Shown here in pieces: positions 7,315-15,235 of a stretch of DNA of 35,283 bases. Location: positions 1-35,283 of the forward strand of contig CAZLBC010000048.1 in NCBI GenBank assembly GCA_964557575.1. The letters run 5' to 3'. The notes under the pieces are model-generated. The model saw only the letters and a program-made list of their open reading frames with translations. It was not told the origin of the DNA and did not search any database. This DNA comes from CAZLBC01 sp964557575. Lineage in GTDB: Bacteria > Planctomycetota > Phycisphaerae > SM23-33. The stretch's first letter is position 1. Every line of letters begins with the position of its first letter. Made by a program: the position numbers and the translations under genes.

Positions 7315-7365
7315 AAAAAAGGTTCCGAACAGTATCCCGGCGGCGGCGATGACCGCCACCGGCAC
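7315..7365 (-). pseudogene. Possible permease C-terminal tail remnant
   Basis: A short minus-strand stretch reads VPVAVIAAAGILFGTFF. The same ending, ATGMLFGTFF, closes the broken permease at 9103-9150. The two DNA stretches match over about 35 bases with mostly wobble-position differences, as expected for homologous coding sequence. No intact gene surrounds this tail; the 178 bases between the thioredoxin and flavodoxin genes hold nothing else I recognise. I read it as a leftover of a DUF318-type permease end. Confidence 0.35.
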
Positions 7366-7437
7366 GGTTTTGCCGTTCTCGCACCAACGGGGCCTTCAGC
7401 GTTCCGTTCGCCGTCGTGCCCGTCCGGTATTTCTTCG

Positions 7438-8130
7438 TTATGTGCGGGAATCCTTTACCCGTATCGCGGCCTCCGCGACGCGAACGCCGAGTTTCCTCGC
7501 CGAATCGGTGCCGTCCGCGTCCTTCATGATATCGTCGTTATACGCGTTCCACAGTGTCGCCCCCTGGTGCGCCCGCGGCTTGCCGCCGACCGCCATCACT
7601 TCGTGGCACAGCATGGCCGTCTGTATCTGGTTGATGACCAGTTCCTGCCCGCCGTTGCGATATCCGCCGACCGCCAGCGCGCCCAGCGGTGTGTCCGCCA
7701 GCAGCAGGGTGGGCTTGCGCAGCACCGCCAGACGCTCCAGGAAGGCCTTGCACAGCGCGCTGATGCTGCGGAAATAACTCGGCGATCCGATGATCAGGCC
7801 GTCCGGCAGGGGGTCCGTCAACCGGGGCAGTACGCTATCCTCGAAATCATCCTTCGGCATCGCGCCGTCCCCCGGCTTGGCGCCGCCGACCCAGCCGGAA
7901 ATAGTCATGCCGCCGAGGTCGATCAGTTCTGTTTCGATGCGCGTATTAACCGCAGCGGCCGTCTCGAGCGCCACCTTCACTCCGGTTGACGTTGTCTTGC
8001 CCTTGCGCGGACTGCACGCGACCCCGACAATGCGGACGCGTCCTTTCCCGGACTCCTCTGCCGATCCCGCCTCAACTGAAAGGGCGGTTCCTGCCGTCAG
8101 CGCGCTTGCCACAAATGTTCTTCGATCCAT
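7438..8130 (-). CDS. Exported flavodoxin-like NADPH-dependent FMN reductase
   Basis: This 230-residue protein has an N-terminal export signal with twin arginines, MDRRTFVASALTAGTALS, resembling a Tat signal. The mature part is a flavodoxin-like fold. It has the FMN phosphate loop VACSPRKGKTTSTG, then DGLIIGSPSYFRSISALCKAF and ALAVGGYRNGGQELVINQIQ. These match the FMN_red/iron-sulfur flavoprotein family, though no Fe-S cysteine cluster is seen. Tat export would suit a protein folded around FMN in the cytoplasm. It lies on the strand of the arsenic/redox train, 35 bases from the lipoprotein gene upstream. A role in reducing a quinone, nitro-group or metalloid outside the cytoplasm is inferred. 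Confidence 0.83.
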   Translation of the reverse strand: MDRRTFVASALTAGTALSVEAGSAEESGKGRVRIVGVACSPRKGKTTSTGVKVALETAAAVNTRIETELIDLGGMTISGWVGGAKPGDGAMPKDDFEDSVLPRLTDPLPDGLIIGSPSYFRSISALCKAFLERLAVLRKPTLLLADTPLGALAVGGYRNGGQELVINQIQTAMLCHEVMAVGGKPRAHQGATLWNAYNDDIMKDADGTDSARKLGVRVAEAAIRVKDSRT

Positions 8131-8165
8131 GTTGGACCTCCGTAATCGTGTTGGATAATTAAAGG

Positions 8166-9032
8166 TTATTTCTCAGGCCGTTTTGTTCCATAGACGGCGA
8201 TCTCCACAAATCGCGGCGGTTCGTATTCCATGCCGTTGGCCGTATGGACCCGGATATACCGGGCCGGCGTTCCCTTCATGTCGGGGCCGCGGGCATCCAC
8301 GATCTCGCCCCACCACCGGGAATAAAAGGCGGTGTCCTCTCCTGTTCCCAGGCCGGAGGAGTTGTCGTGGTCGTTGTTGAAGAGGGTTGTTGCGTTTGTA
8401 TCGAACGGCAGCTCTTCGGCGATCCGCACGATGACGTCGTTGTATATGACCGGGTTCTTGTAGTGGTGCCAGATGACCACCGCGTAGATCGTCTGTACCG
8501 CTTCCAGGTCGATCTGTATCCACCGGGGGCCGGGACCGAGTTCCACGAAATGGAACGGGCTTGATTTTTTCAGCCCGTCCGTGATCTGTTCCAGGACACC
8601 GGTGACCGGCCGTTCGTCGCTGCACGAGCACGGTTTAAACCGCGCGATATTTTTCGTTCCCGGCGGCACCATAAACGGCGGCCGCTTCTTCTCCTCGCGC
8701 AGGTGCGGCGGTTTCATGCATTTCGGACAGCCGGGCGTCGCCTGGGTTACCGCGTCCGCGTCCAGTCCCAGGTCTAATGCCGCCAGCGGCTTTCCCCCGG
8801 CTCCGGTGTGCTGGGCCGCCGCTGCATTTGTCGCCGGGCGCGTGTTCGGCGCGTGTTCCTTCGTTGTTTCTTTCGCCGACGCGGTTGCGGCCGCGGTCCG
8901 GGGGGGGCTGACCGCGGCCGATTGAACGGCCGGTCGCGATGCAGGGGCGTTCTTTTCGGCGCGGCAGCCGAAACCCGCGAATAAGGTCAGGATAATAACG
9001 GCGAACCACCGATCCACTGGTAGCGTCATCAT
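8166..9032 (-). CDS. Probable lipoprotein with discoidin-like (F5/8 type C) domain
   Basis: This is a 288-residue exported protein. A hydrophobic signal ends at AGFGC, an imperfect lipobox, followed by an Ala/Thr/Pro-rich linker. A cysteine-bearing segment, TPGCPKCMKPPHL, and a C-S-C motif come next. The C-terminal 140 residues form a beta-rich domain (WIQIDLEAVQTIYAVVIWHH, then RYIRVHTANGMEYEPPRFVE), typical of discoidin/F5-8 type C carbohydrate-binding folds common in planctomycetes. The start at 9032 gives a clean signal peptide. An in-frame ATG at 9089 (MNECCCNDGKN) has a better ribosome site and would add a Cys-rich head. It lies within the disrupted permease region, so it may be an insertion into an older operon. 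The function is unknown. Confidence 0.7.
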   Translation of the reverse strand: MMTLPVDRWFAVIILTLFAGFGCRAEKNAPASRPAVQSAAVSPPRTAAATASAKETTKEHAPNTRPATNAAAAQHTGAGGKPLAALDLGLDADAVTQATPGCPKCMKPPHLREEKKRPPFMVPPGTKNIARFKPCSCSDERPVTGVLEQITDGLKKSSPFHFVELGPGPRWIQIDLEAVQTIYAVVIWHHYKNPVIYNDVIVRIAEELPFDTNATTLFNNDHDNSSGLGTGEDTAFYSRWWGEIVDARGPDMKGTPARYIRVHTANGMEYEPPRFVEIAVYGTKRPEK

Positions 9033-9102
9033 GCGCGTCTCTCGCCGGCGCGGCGTGTTTTTTCCGTCGTTGCAGCAGCACTCGTTCATCGTGAAGCTCC
9101 CG

Positions 9103-9424
9103 TCAGAAAAAGGTCCCGAACAGCATCCCGGTGGCCGTGGCGATGGATCGCCCCGGAGACCGAGGCGACACCGTAGGCCACGAACTTGTTGGACCGCGGT
9201 CCCCTGTACTTCATCACGGAGGCCTGCGAGAGAAACGTGGTGATCGCCCCGGCGATAAACAGCGCGGGGACCACGCAGGCGAGCGTGTGTTCGCGTGCGT
9301 ACCACTGCAGGAGCTTGAACGCGTTGAAAATCGCGCCTTTGACCGACGGATCCGAAAGAGGAAGAAGGTAGGCGACCAGGAAGACCCCGGCCATGGCGGC
9401 GAATATTTTCAGTTGTCTGCTCAT
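9103..9424 (-). pseudogene. DUF318/ArsP-type permease, internally deleted
   Basis: The N-terminal part is intact and starts by ATGA overlap with the arsR stop (9424). It has a first transmembrane segment (FAAMAGVFLVAYLLP), then PALFIAGAITTFLSQASVMK and KFVAYGVASVSGAI. In the family this block leads into a conserved Cys-rich stretch and several more helices, about 300 or more residues in total. Here the frame breaks directly after SGAI. A shift of frame gives ATATGMLFGTFF and a stop at 9105-9103, a plausible family C-terminus. Most of the middle is therefore missing and the remaining frame runs out at 9086. These permeases export organic or inorganic arsenic and other thiophilic compounds; this copy should be inactive. 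Confidence 0.75.
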
Positions 9425-9753
9425 GTCCCGAGCACCTCCAGCAGTTCCCGCTCGCCCGACAGGCGCTCGCGGAGCATCGTCTCCAGGCAGCCGAGAAATC
9501 CCAGCACGCAGGGGGTGGCCAGCGCGTAGTAGACCATTTGTCCCCGCTTCTGGCTTTTCAGCACGCCCGCGCGGGCCATGACAGACAGGTGCCGGGAGAG
9601 GTTGGACCGCTCGGCGCCGACGTCCGTCGCCAGCTCGCACACGCACCGCGGGCCGTCCCGGAGGGCGTCGACGACGGCCATCCTGACGGGGTGCCCCAGG
9701 GCCTTGAAGACCCCGGCCTTCATCGCGTTGAGTTTGTCTCGTGTTTCGTCCAT
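9421..9753 (-). CDS. arsR: ArsR-family metalloregulatory repressor
   Basis: This 110-residue winged-helix regulator contains FKALGHPVRMAVVDALRDG, then RCVCELATDVGAERSNLSRH (recognition helix) and the wing KRGQMVYYAL. The Cys-Val-Cys pair in the helix before the recognition helix is the classic As(III)/Sb(III) sensing site of ArsR (ELCVCDL type). A further cysteine near the C-terminus (FLGCLETM) could be a third ligand. It should repress its own operon until metalloid binding releases it. It is the first gene of the minus-strand train and overlaps the permease start by four bases. A promoter and palindrome lie just upstream (9778-9815). Confidence 0.92.
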   Translation of the reverse strand: MDETRDKLNAMKAGVFKALGHPVRMAVVDALRDGPRCVCELATDVGAERSNLSRHLSVMARAGVLKSQKRGQMVYYALATPCVLGFLGCLETMLRERLSGERELLEVLGT

Positions 9754-9777
9754 GGTCGGCTCCGTTTTTGGTTATGT

Positions 9778-9815
9778 GTATATATGATCATATACCCACC
9801 TAATAGATATATCAA
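9778..9815 (-). promoter_or_regulatory. arsR promoter with overlapping palindromic operator
   Basis: On the minus strand TTGATA (9815-9810) and TATGAT (9792-9787) are separated by exactly 17 bases, a good sigma-70 promoter. The -10 lies inside the perfect 14-bp palindrome TATATGATCATATA (9781-9794). ArsR-type repressors commonly bind AT-rich dyads over the promoter, so this is the likely autoregulatory operator. The predicted start of transcription is about 25-30 bases before the arsR ATG. Bases 9840-10008 hold nothing else I recognise. Confidence 0.75.
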
Positions 9816-10008
9816 TATATTCCCGCGGAAAAAATATTTTTACTCTGGTTCAGAACAGGGTAACACTCGGTCTGTTTTCTTCAAGCCGGATGGATCGTAT
9901 AACGCCATTGCCGAAAGCATGTTGTGACGCATATCGATCGCAGGACGTCTGATATTATTATACAGTGTTCCCCTGAGCAGGCGGCTTTTGAACCAGGTTA
10001 GATTTTTT

Positions 10009-10227
10009 TCAGTTGCCCCCGGCGAAACGGCAATCGTTCGTGCAGCCCTGACAGGGCGGCGCGGCCGCGGGCGCGCTCGACCCGGACCGGGCAGCGAAGG
10101 TCGAGAAGACCTTTTTCGTCTTCCGCGAACCGCACTCCTCGCAGGGGCGGGCGGACCGCGCCCCGGCCTTCTCGAGTAAGGTCGTGACGTGCCCGCAGGC
10201 GTCGCACTGGTATTCAAACAGCGGCAT
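10009..10227 (-). CDS. FmdB-family zinc ribbon protein
   Basis: This 72-residue protein, MPLFEYQCDACGHVTTLLEK, has one zinc-ribbon built from QCDAC and PCEECGS, followed by a flexible Ser/Ala tail with three more cysteines (CQGCTNDC). The start at 10227 is the family's usual MPxYEYxC N-terminus; the six codons upstream are not conserved. FmdB-type proteins are putative regulatory or assembly proteins of unknown role. It stands alone between arsR and the GH95 gene, with 111 bases on the upstream side, and is probably its own transcription unit. Confidence 0.85.
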   Translation of the reverse strand: MPLFEYQCDACGHVTTLLEKAGARSARPCEECGSRKTKKVFSTFAARSGSSAPAAAPPCQGCTNDCRFAGGN

Positions 10228-10356
10228 GAATGTATTGTGCCCCATTTTGGGATTCCGTCAAGCAATCACAACTGACCGGGAGCTGTTTCAAGGATACCCG
10301 GCGTTTCGAATAAGCGTTCCGAATAGTCCTTAAACCAGCGAATAAAGGCGAGCGAT

Positions 10357-12798
10357 CTACTGCAACTCGATAGCGAGCGTCATCTCCCGCCCGGCGGGCA
10401 GCGACACCGTACGCGCGTTCGGCGCGTTGGTTTGTTCAATCGACGGCCGGCCCGTGGTCGCCTCGATTGCGGCGATCGCGGCGGGCAATTCCAGGCTGAT
10501 CGTCTGTTGTTTGGCCGACGTCAGACTGACCTGTATCTTTCGGCCGTCCCAACTGAGCCGGTTGATCTCGATCCGACCGCGGCAGAGCACGCCCTCGATC
10601 GCGCCCTTCGGCCAGGCCCGGGGCAGCGCGGGCAGCAGCCTGACCCGGCCGGGGGCGGACCCGACCAGCGCCTTGATGATGACCGCCGGCATGCCGCCGC
10701 TGATATCCATGTTGAACAGCGAGCGGTGATTGTGCATCGACGCGAGGTTGCCCAGCCAGTAGCTGTTGGCCAGTCGCACGATCGCCGCGTAGGCCAGTTC
10801 GCCCGCGCCCAGGCTGGTGGCGGCCTGCCCGAGCTGCACCACGCCGAACGACATGAAGCCGGCTTTCTTGTAGTGGTTCTCGAGCTTGATTGCGACGATC
10901 TTGCGGAACCCTTCCTGCAACCGCGGGCTGCGCTCGATTTCCGGCGTCATGCCGTCGAACAAGGCGTAGAGGTGCGACGAGTGGCGGTGGTTCAGCGCGT
11001 CTGCCAGCAGCGGCGTCGACCATTCCTTGACGACCCCCTCCTCGCTGATCATGTAGTCCGGCATCTTCGTAAGCATCTCTTTCCACACCGGAATCTTCTT
11101 TTCGTTGACGCCCAGCACCCGTGAACCGGCGATCAGGTTGTTGAGGAGTTCCTTGGCCGCGGCAATATCCATGGTGGCGTTGAAGGTTGCCTGCGATTTG
11201 GTGTTGCTCGGCGCATTCTCCGGGGAGGTCGCGGGGTTGAAGATGAACATGCCGTCCGGCCCCTCGTAGCAGTAATCCTCGAAGAAGAGCGCCGCCTTCT
11301 CCATGAAGGGCAGGGCGTGCTCGGCAAGGAACGTTTCGTCGCCGGTGTAGCGGTAGTAGTCGTAGAAGAAGTGGGCCGCCCAGGCCGCCCCGCCCACCCA
11401 CATGCCGCCGGCGAACCGCGGGGCCAGAGCGTTGTTGTAGCCGTGCGTGGAAGTGCGTGACGGAAGAACGATGCCCCGGGCGCCGAAGATGTGCCGGGCG
11501 TTGACTTCGAGGTACGGCACGAGCGATTCGATGTAGGAGGTATACGCCGGCATCAGTTCCGGCGTGTTGCCTCTCATCATGGCCGCGATCGCCGAGGGCA
11601 CGTTGCCGTTCTGGGTAAAGTCGCTGGCCCACGGCGGGGCGTAGGTGCCGGCCCACACTCCCTGCAGCACCGGGGGCAGTTCGCCCGTGCAGGAGATGAT
11701 GTTGTGGCGGCCGGCGTCGAATTCCTTCTCGACCAGGGCCCGGTTGAGTTTCTCGTTGATCGAGTCCTTCAGCAGTTCCTCGGTGGTGCGCCGGTGGTCG
11801 GCCGGGCTGCCCCCGATATCCAGACGCATGCGGTCGAACATCTCGCCGTGGATGGCGGCGTGGCGATCGCGCAGCACCCGGTAATCCCCGGTGAGCGCCG
11901 CCAGGCGCTCTTCGGTCGCCCGGAGGCGCGACTTCTCGGGATCGTACAGCAACCGGATATCGACCAGCACCAGCACCTCGTCGGCGCCGCTGACGGCCAG
12001 CGTGTCGCCGTCGACGGTGACCGTGCCCCCCGTCGTCTTTACCCGGGCGACCCCTTCCAGGGCATGGATCGAACCCGGGTAGGCCCCGGCAAAACGGTTG
12101 GTGAACATCAGCGTGCGGTCCTTCGCCGCGGTCTTCACGTCGGCGATCAGTTCCTTGAAACGCGCCTCGGAGCGCTGCCGCGTGCGCTCCTTGATGTTCT
12201 CGCTGAGTGTGCGCGGGCGGAGTTTCAGCCGGCAACTCACCGCGCCGGCCGCGGGGCCGGTCATCCGCAGCACCACCACCTTGTCGGCCCGCGAGACGAA
12301 CATCCTGCGTTCGAACGCGCCGCGCCGATCGGCCCAGTGCACGGCGGCCTCGCCGGTCCGGAAATCCACCGATCGCATGTAATCGGTCACCTCGCCTTCG
12401 GCCTTCATCCTGATGTTCATGTCGAAGGCCGGCACGAAGGGATCGGGATACATGAAGCCGTCCTGTCCCGACAGGTCGAACGCCAGTTGCGCGGCCTGCT
12501 TGTACAGGCCGCGGTCGATCAGCCGGCGGACCTCGAACAGGCGCGAGGAGGTGTCCGGCGGCACGACCGGCGGGCCCATCGGGAGGAACAGCCGTTCGTG
12601 CGTGAACACGATGGTGTCGTCGAGCGGACGGGCGAACATGTTCGCCCCGAGCGTCCCGTTGCCGGCGATCAATCCCTGTTCCCACGTCTCGGCGGGCCGT
12701 GAACTGATAAAGCCGCGTTCAGGGACCGGCAGGCCCTTGGACAGGGCCGGAAGATTCAGAACGAAAATCAGCATAAGCAGGCACACGTAGCATTTCAT
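10357..12798 (-). CDS. GH95-family glycoside hydrolase (fucosidase-like), secreted
   Basis: This 813-residue protein has a signal peptide (MKCYVCLLMLIFVLNLPALS). The N-terminal beta domain starts RPAETWEQGLIAGNGTLGANM, the usual opening of GH95, followed by the (alpha/alpha)6 barrel and a C-terminal beta domain. Likely catalytic features are the N-G-N pair (about N397/N399, context FTQNGNVPSA) and E527 in TSPENAPSN, corresponding to the Asn pair and general-acid Glu of GH95 fucosidases. HRHSSHLYALF is also a family block. GH95 enzymes act on alpha-L-fucosyl or alpha-L-galactosyl linkages. The gene diverges from an SSS symporter, which suggests joint glycan use. Its GGAGG ribosome site lies about 12 bases before the ATG, rather far. 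Confidence 0.88.
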   Translation of the reverse strand: MKCYVCLLMLIFVLNLPALSKGLPVPERGFISSRPAETWEQGLIAGNGTLGANMFARPLDDTIVFTHERLFLPMGPPVVPPDTSSRLFEVRRLIDRGLYKQAAQLAFDLSGQDGFMYPDPFVPAFDMNIRMKAEGEVTDYMRSVDFRTGEAAVHWADRRGAFERRMFVSRADKVVVLRMTGPAAGAVSCRLKLRPRTLSENIKERTRQRSEARFKELIADVKTAAKDRTLMFTNRFAGAYPGSIHALEGVARVKTTGGTVTVDGDTLAVSGADEVLVLVDIRLLYDPEKSRLRATEERLAALTGDYRVLRDRHAAIHGEMFDRMRLDIGGSPADHRRTTEELLKDSINEKLNRALVEKEFDAGRHNIISCTGELPPVLQGVWAGTYAPPWASDFTQNGNVPSAIAAMMRGNTPELMPAYTSYIESLVPYLEVNARHIFGARGIVLPSRTSTHGYNNALAPRFAGGMWVGGAAWAAHFFYDYYRYTGDETFLAEHALPFMEKAALFFEDYCYEGPDGMFIFNPATSPENAPSNTKSQATFNATMDIAAAKELLNNLIAGSRVLGVNEKKIPVWKEMLTKMPDYMISEEGVVKEWSTPLLADALNHRHSSHLYALFDGMTPEIERSPRLQEGFRKIVAIKLENHYKKAGFMSFGVVQLGQAATSLGAGELAYAAIVRLANSYWLGNLASMHNHRSLFNMDISGGMPAVIIKALVGSAPGRVRLLPALPRAWPKGAIEGVLCRGRIEINRLSWDGRKIQVSLTSAKQQTISLELPAAIAAIEATTGRPSIEQTNAPNARTVSLPAGREMTLAIELQ

Positions 12799-12987
12799 GG
12801 CGAATCAGCGCCTCCATAAATGGTCGGTAACAGTAATATAACAAAAAACAGAAGTTTCAGGAAAGGAATCAGGCTGCTGTGCGCGCTCATTTCCGTTTCC
12901 GATCGACAGGGGTGCGTACAGAGACCTCCGGGCCCGGCAGCGCATGCACCGCCGGTAACGCGGCGGCAGTGCGGGAAAGGTACCACC

Positions 12988-13016
12988 TTGCAATGCCGCC
13001 GCGTTCTGTGTAGTAT
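12988..13016 (+). promoter_or_regulatory. Promoter of the SSS symporter gene
   Basis: TTGCAA (12988-12993) and TAGTAT (13011-13016) are separated by 17 bases, a good sigma-70-type match about 90 bases before the GTG start at 13107. The 308-base gap between the divergent GH95 and symporter genes also holds AT-rich sequence near 12825-12850, with a TATATT-like minus-strand -10 that may drive GH95. No operator was identified. Confidence 0.55.
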
Positions 13017-13106
13017 TCATGCGTCGAGACACGGTTGTCGATCGGTTCGCCTCTGCGCGAGCGCAGTTCGCGGAAGCACGGTCATCTTCAGTTAATGGAG
13101 CAAACG

Positions 13107-14747
13107 GTGAACGCTGAGATATCTGCTGTTGACGCAATTATTATCGTAGCGTACCTGCTCGGCATCATGGTTATCGGGATCCTGGCCGGCTACCGGAAGA
13201 AGACGTCTTCAACGCAGTTTTTCCTCGCGGGACGGTCGCTGAAGTGGCCGATCATCGGCGCCGGCCTCTTCTGCGCCAACATATCCACGATCCACCTCGT
13301 CGGTCTGGCTTCTTCAGGATACACGCACGGACTGGTTATCGGCAACTTCGAATGGATGGCGTCATTCTGCCTGATCGTACTCGGCCTGGTATTCGCCCCG
13401 TTCTATTTCAGAAGCAAACTCAACACCCTGCCGGAATATCTCGAGAAGCGATACGGCGCGGGCGCGCGCACGTTCCTGGCGTTTATATTCATCCTGTCGG
13501 CGCTTCTCGTGCACATCGGCATCAGCCTCTATGCCGGCGCGAAGGTGATGGAAGAGTTCTTCGGGTTTCCCTTCGTCTACTCGATTATCGGCATATCCGT
13601 CATCACCGCGGCGTACACTATCATCGGCGGGCTCAAGGCCGTCATGGTCACCGACGCGATTCAGGCCGTACTGCTTTTGTGCGGTGCCGCCGTTCTGACC
13701 GTCGCGGGAATAATGGCGCTGCCCGGCGCGGGCATTGAAACATTCGCCGACTTCAAGGAGGCGATACGGCCCGACCAGATAAGCATGGTCCAGCCCATCA
13801 GTGATTCCACCGCGTCGGGCGTGTTCCAACTGCGCGAATTCTCGTGGTATTCCATACTGTTCGGCTACCCGATACTCGGCATATGGTACTGGTGTACCGA
13901 CCAGACGATCGTGCAGAAGACGCTGGCCGCCAAAACAGAAAAGGACGGCCGGAACGGCGCCATTTTCGCCGGCTTCCTGAAGATTCTCCCCGTATTCCTC
14001 ATGGTCCTGCCCGGCGTCATCGGGTATGTCCTCTTCAAAGACCAGATCGGGACGGACAATGATGCCACCCTCATGGTCATGATGAAGAACCTGCTGCCCG
14101 TGGGCGTCAAGGGACTGATGGCTGCCGGACTCCTCGCCGCGCTGATGAGCACGATAGAAGCGTCCCTCAACAGCACCGCGACGCTGACGGCCGAGGATAT
14201 CGTCAAACGGTTGCGGCCCGAAACAAAAGATGCTTCTCTCGTTCTGATAGGACGCATTACCGCCGGTGTTGTTATCGCACTGGCCATGCTGTGGTCGACA
14301 CAGGGCGCCAAGTTCGGCAGTATTTTTGAAGCCATCAACAAGATCCCCATGATGTTCGCGCCCGCCATTACCTGCGTCTTCCTCGGGGGCGTGTTCTGGC
14401 CGCGCGGCACGAAACAGGGCGCCATGGCGGCGCTGATATTCAACGTTGTCATCGGCATCGTCTACATGCTGATAGATATACCGCTGGTCGGGACCGAACA
14501 GATCATCGCCGGGAAGCTCGGCATTCCCTTCATGCAGGTCGGCTGGTACCTGTTTCTTCTGTGCAGTGCGGTCTACTGCGTTGTCAGTCTCATGACCCCG
14601 GCACCCGAACCGGAGAACCTGGAAAACCTGTGCTGGAAAACCCCGCGGGAGGCGTTCAGGGGGAAGTTGACCGGCGTGACCGACCCGCGTGTCACGGCCG
14701 GGATTTTGTTTTTTCTGATGATTGTCATGTATTGCATATTCCATTGA
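13107..14747 (+). CDS. Sodium:solute symporter (SSS family)
   Basis: This 546-residue inner-membrane transporter has about 13-14 hydrophobic segments. Family blocks include FFLAGRSLKWPIIGAGLFCA near the N-terminus, TLPEYLEKRYGAGARTFLAF, YTIIGGLKAVMVTDAIQAV and GLLAALMSTIEASLNSTATL. The class takes up sugars, carboxylates or amino acids with Na+. GTG at 13107 was chosen because GGAG lies 7 bases upstream; ATG at 13095 is in frame but has no ribosome site. The gene is divergent from GH95 and is followed after 25 bases by a PfkB-type kinase fragment. That fits uptake and phosphorylation of a sugar, inferred from context. Confidence 0.9.
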   Translation: MNAEISAVDAIIIVAYLLGIMVIGILAGYRKKTSSTQFFLAGRSLKWPIIGAGLFCANISTIHLVGLASSGYTHGLVIGNFEWMASFCLIVLGLVFAPFYFRSKLNTLPEYLEKRYGAGARTFLAFIFILSALLVHIGISLYAGAKVMEEFFGFPFVYSIIGISVITAAYTIIGGLKAVMVTDAIQAVLLLCGAAVLTVAGIMALPGAGIETFADFKEAIRPDQISMVQPISDSTASGVFQLREFSWYSILFGYPILGIWYWCTDQTIVQKTLAAKTEKDGRNGAIFAGFLKILPVFLMVLPGVIGYVLFKDQIGTDNDATLMVMMKNLLPVGVKGLMAAGLLAALMSTIEASLNSTATLTAEDIVKRLRPETKDASLVLIGRITAGVVIALAMLWSTQGAKFGSIFEAINKIPMMFAPAITCVFLGGVFWPRGTKQGAMAALIFNVVIGIVYMLIDIPLVGTEQIIAGKLGIPFMQVGWYLFLLCSAVYCVVSLMTPAPEPENLENLCWKTPREAFRGKLTGVTDPRVTAGILFFLMIVMYCIFH

Positions 14748-14772
14748 GGCGGAGGGGGGCGCCGATACCACG

Positions 14773-15192
14773 ATGAGCAGAATTGTCTGTCTCGGCCAGT
14801 TCACCGCCGACGTCGTTGCGACGGCGGTCGATTCCCTGCCTGAAAAAGGCAAGGCACTGCTTGTCGAGGACACCTCCCTTCACAACGGCGGCTGCGCGTG
14901 CAACACCGCCGTGGCCCTCGGAAAGCTCGGAACGGACACCGCGGTTATCGGCAAAGTGGGCCGGGATGCGCTCGGCGATTACCTTATCGGCGTCATGGAC
15001 GAGGCGGGACTCGACACGGCCGGGATGGTGCGTGACCCGTCCGTTGCAACGTCCGCGACAGCGGTCATGGTTCATTCAGACGGCGAACGCTCGTTTCTCC
15101 ATTACCCGGGCGGCAACGCCGTGTTCAGCGAAGACGACGTGGATTACGCCGTCATCGAACACGCGGAGATCCTCCACGTGGCCGCGCAGTAA
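14773..15192 (+). pseudogene. PfkB/ribokinase-family sugar kinase, truncated
   Basis: The 139 codons show the N-terminal half of a PfkB carbohydrate kinase: MSRIVCLGQFTADVV, the substrate and glycine signature HNGGCACNTAVALGKLG, and VIGKVGRDALGDYLIG. Full-length members have about 300-340 residues, including a C-terminal GAGDxF catalytic motif. That motif is missing, because the frame stops at 15192 just before the convergent sulfatase end at 15236. The kinase must be inactive. The stop lies at a likely rearrangement breakpoint. It is in the operon order transporter-kinase with the symporter upstream, 25 bases away. Confidence 0.85.
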
Positions 15193-15235
15193 CGCAACAG
15201 GAACGGGAGAGTATCGAGATGGCGTTGTTCGGCGG

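Noticed and set aside
7260..7437. Transposon or insertion sequence ends around the lipoprotein/flavodoxin segment
   Set aside because: The similar stretches at 7315 and 9103 differ mostly at wobble positions, so they are homologous gene ends. No transposase or terminal inverted repeats were found.
12799..13106. tRNA or small RNA in the GH95-symporter gap
   Set aside because: No cloverleaf or known RNA motif could be folded by eye; only promoter elements are supported.
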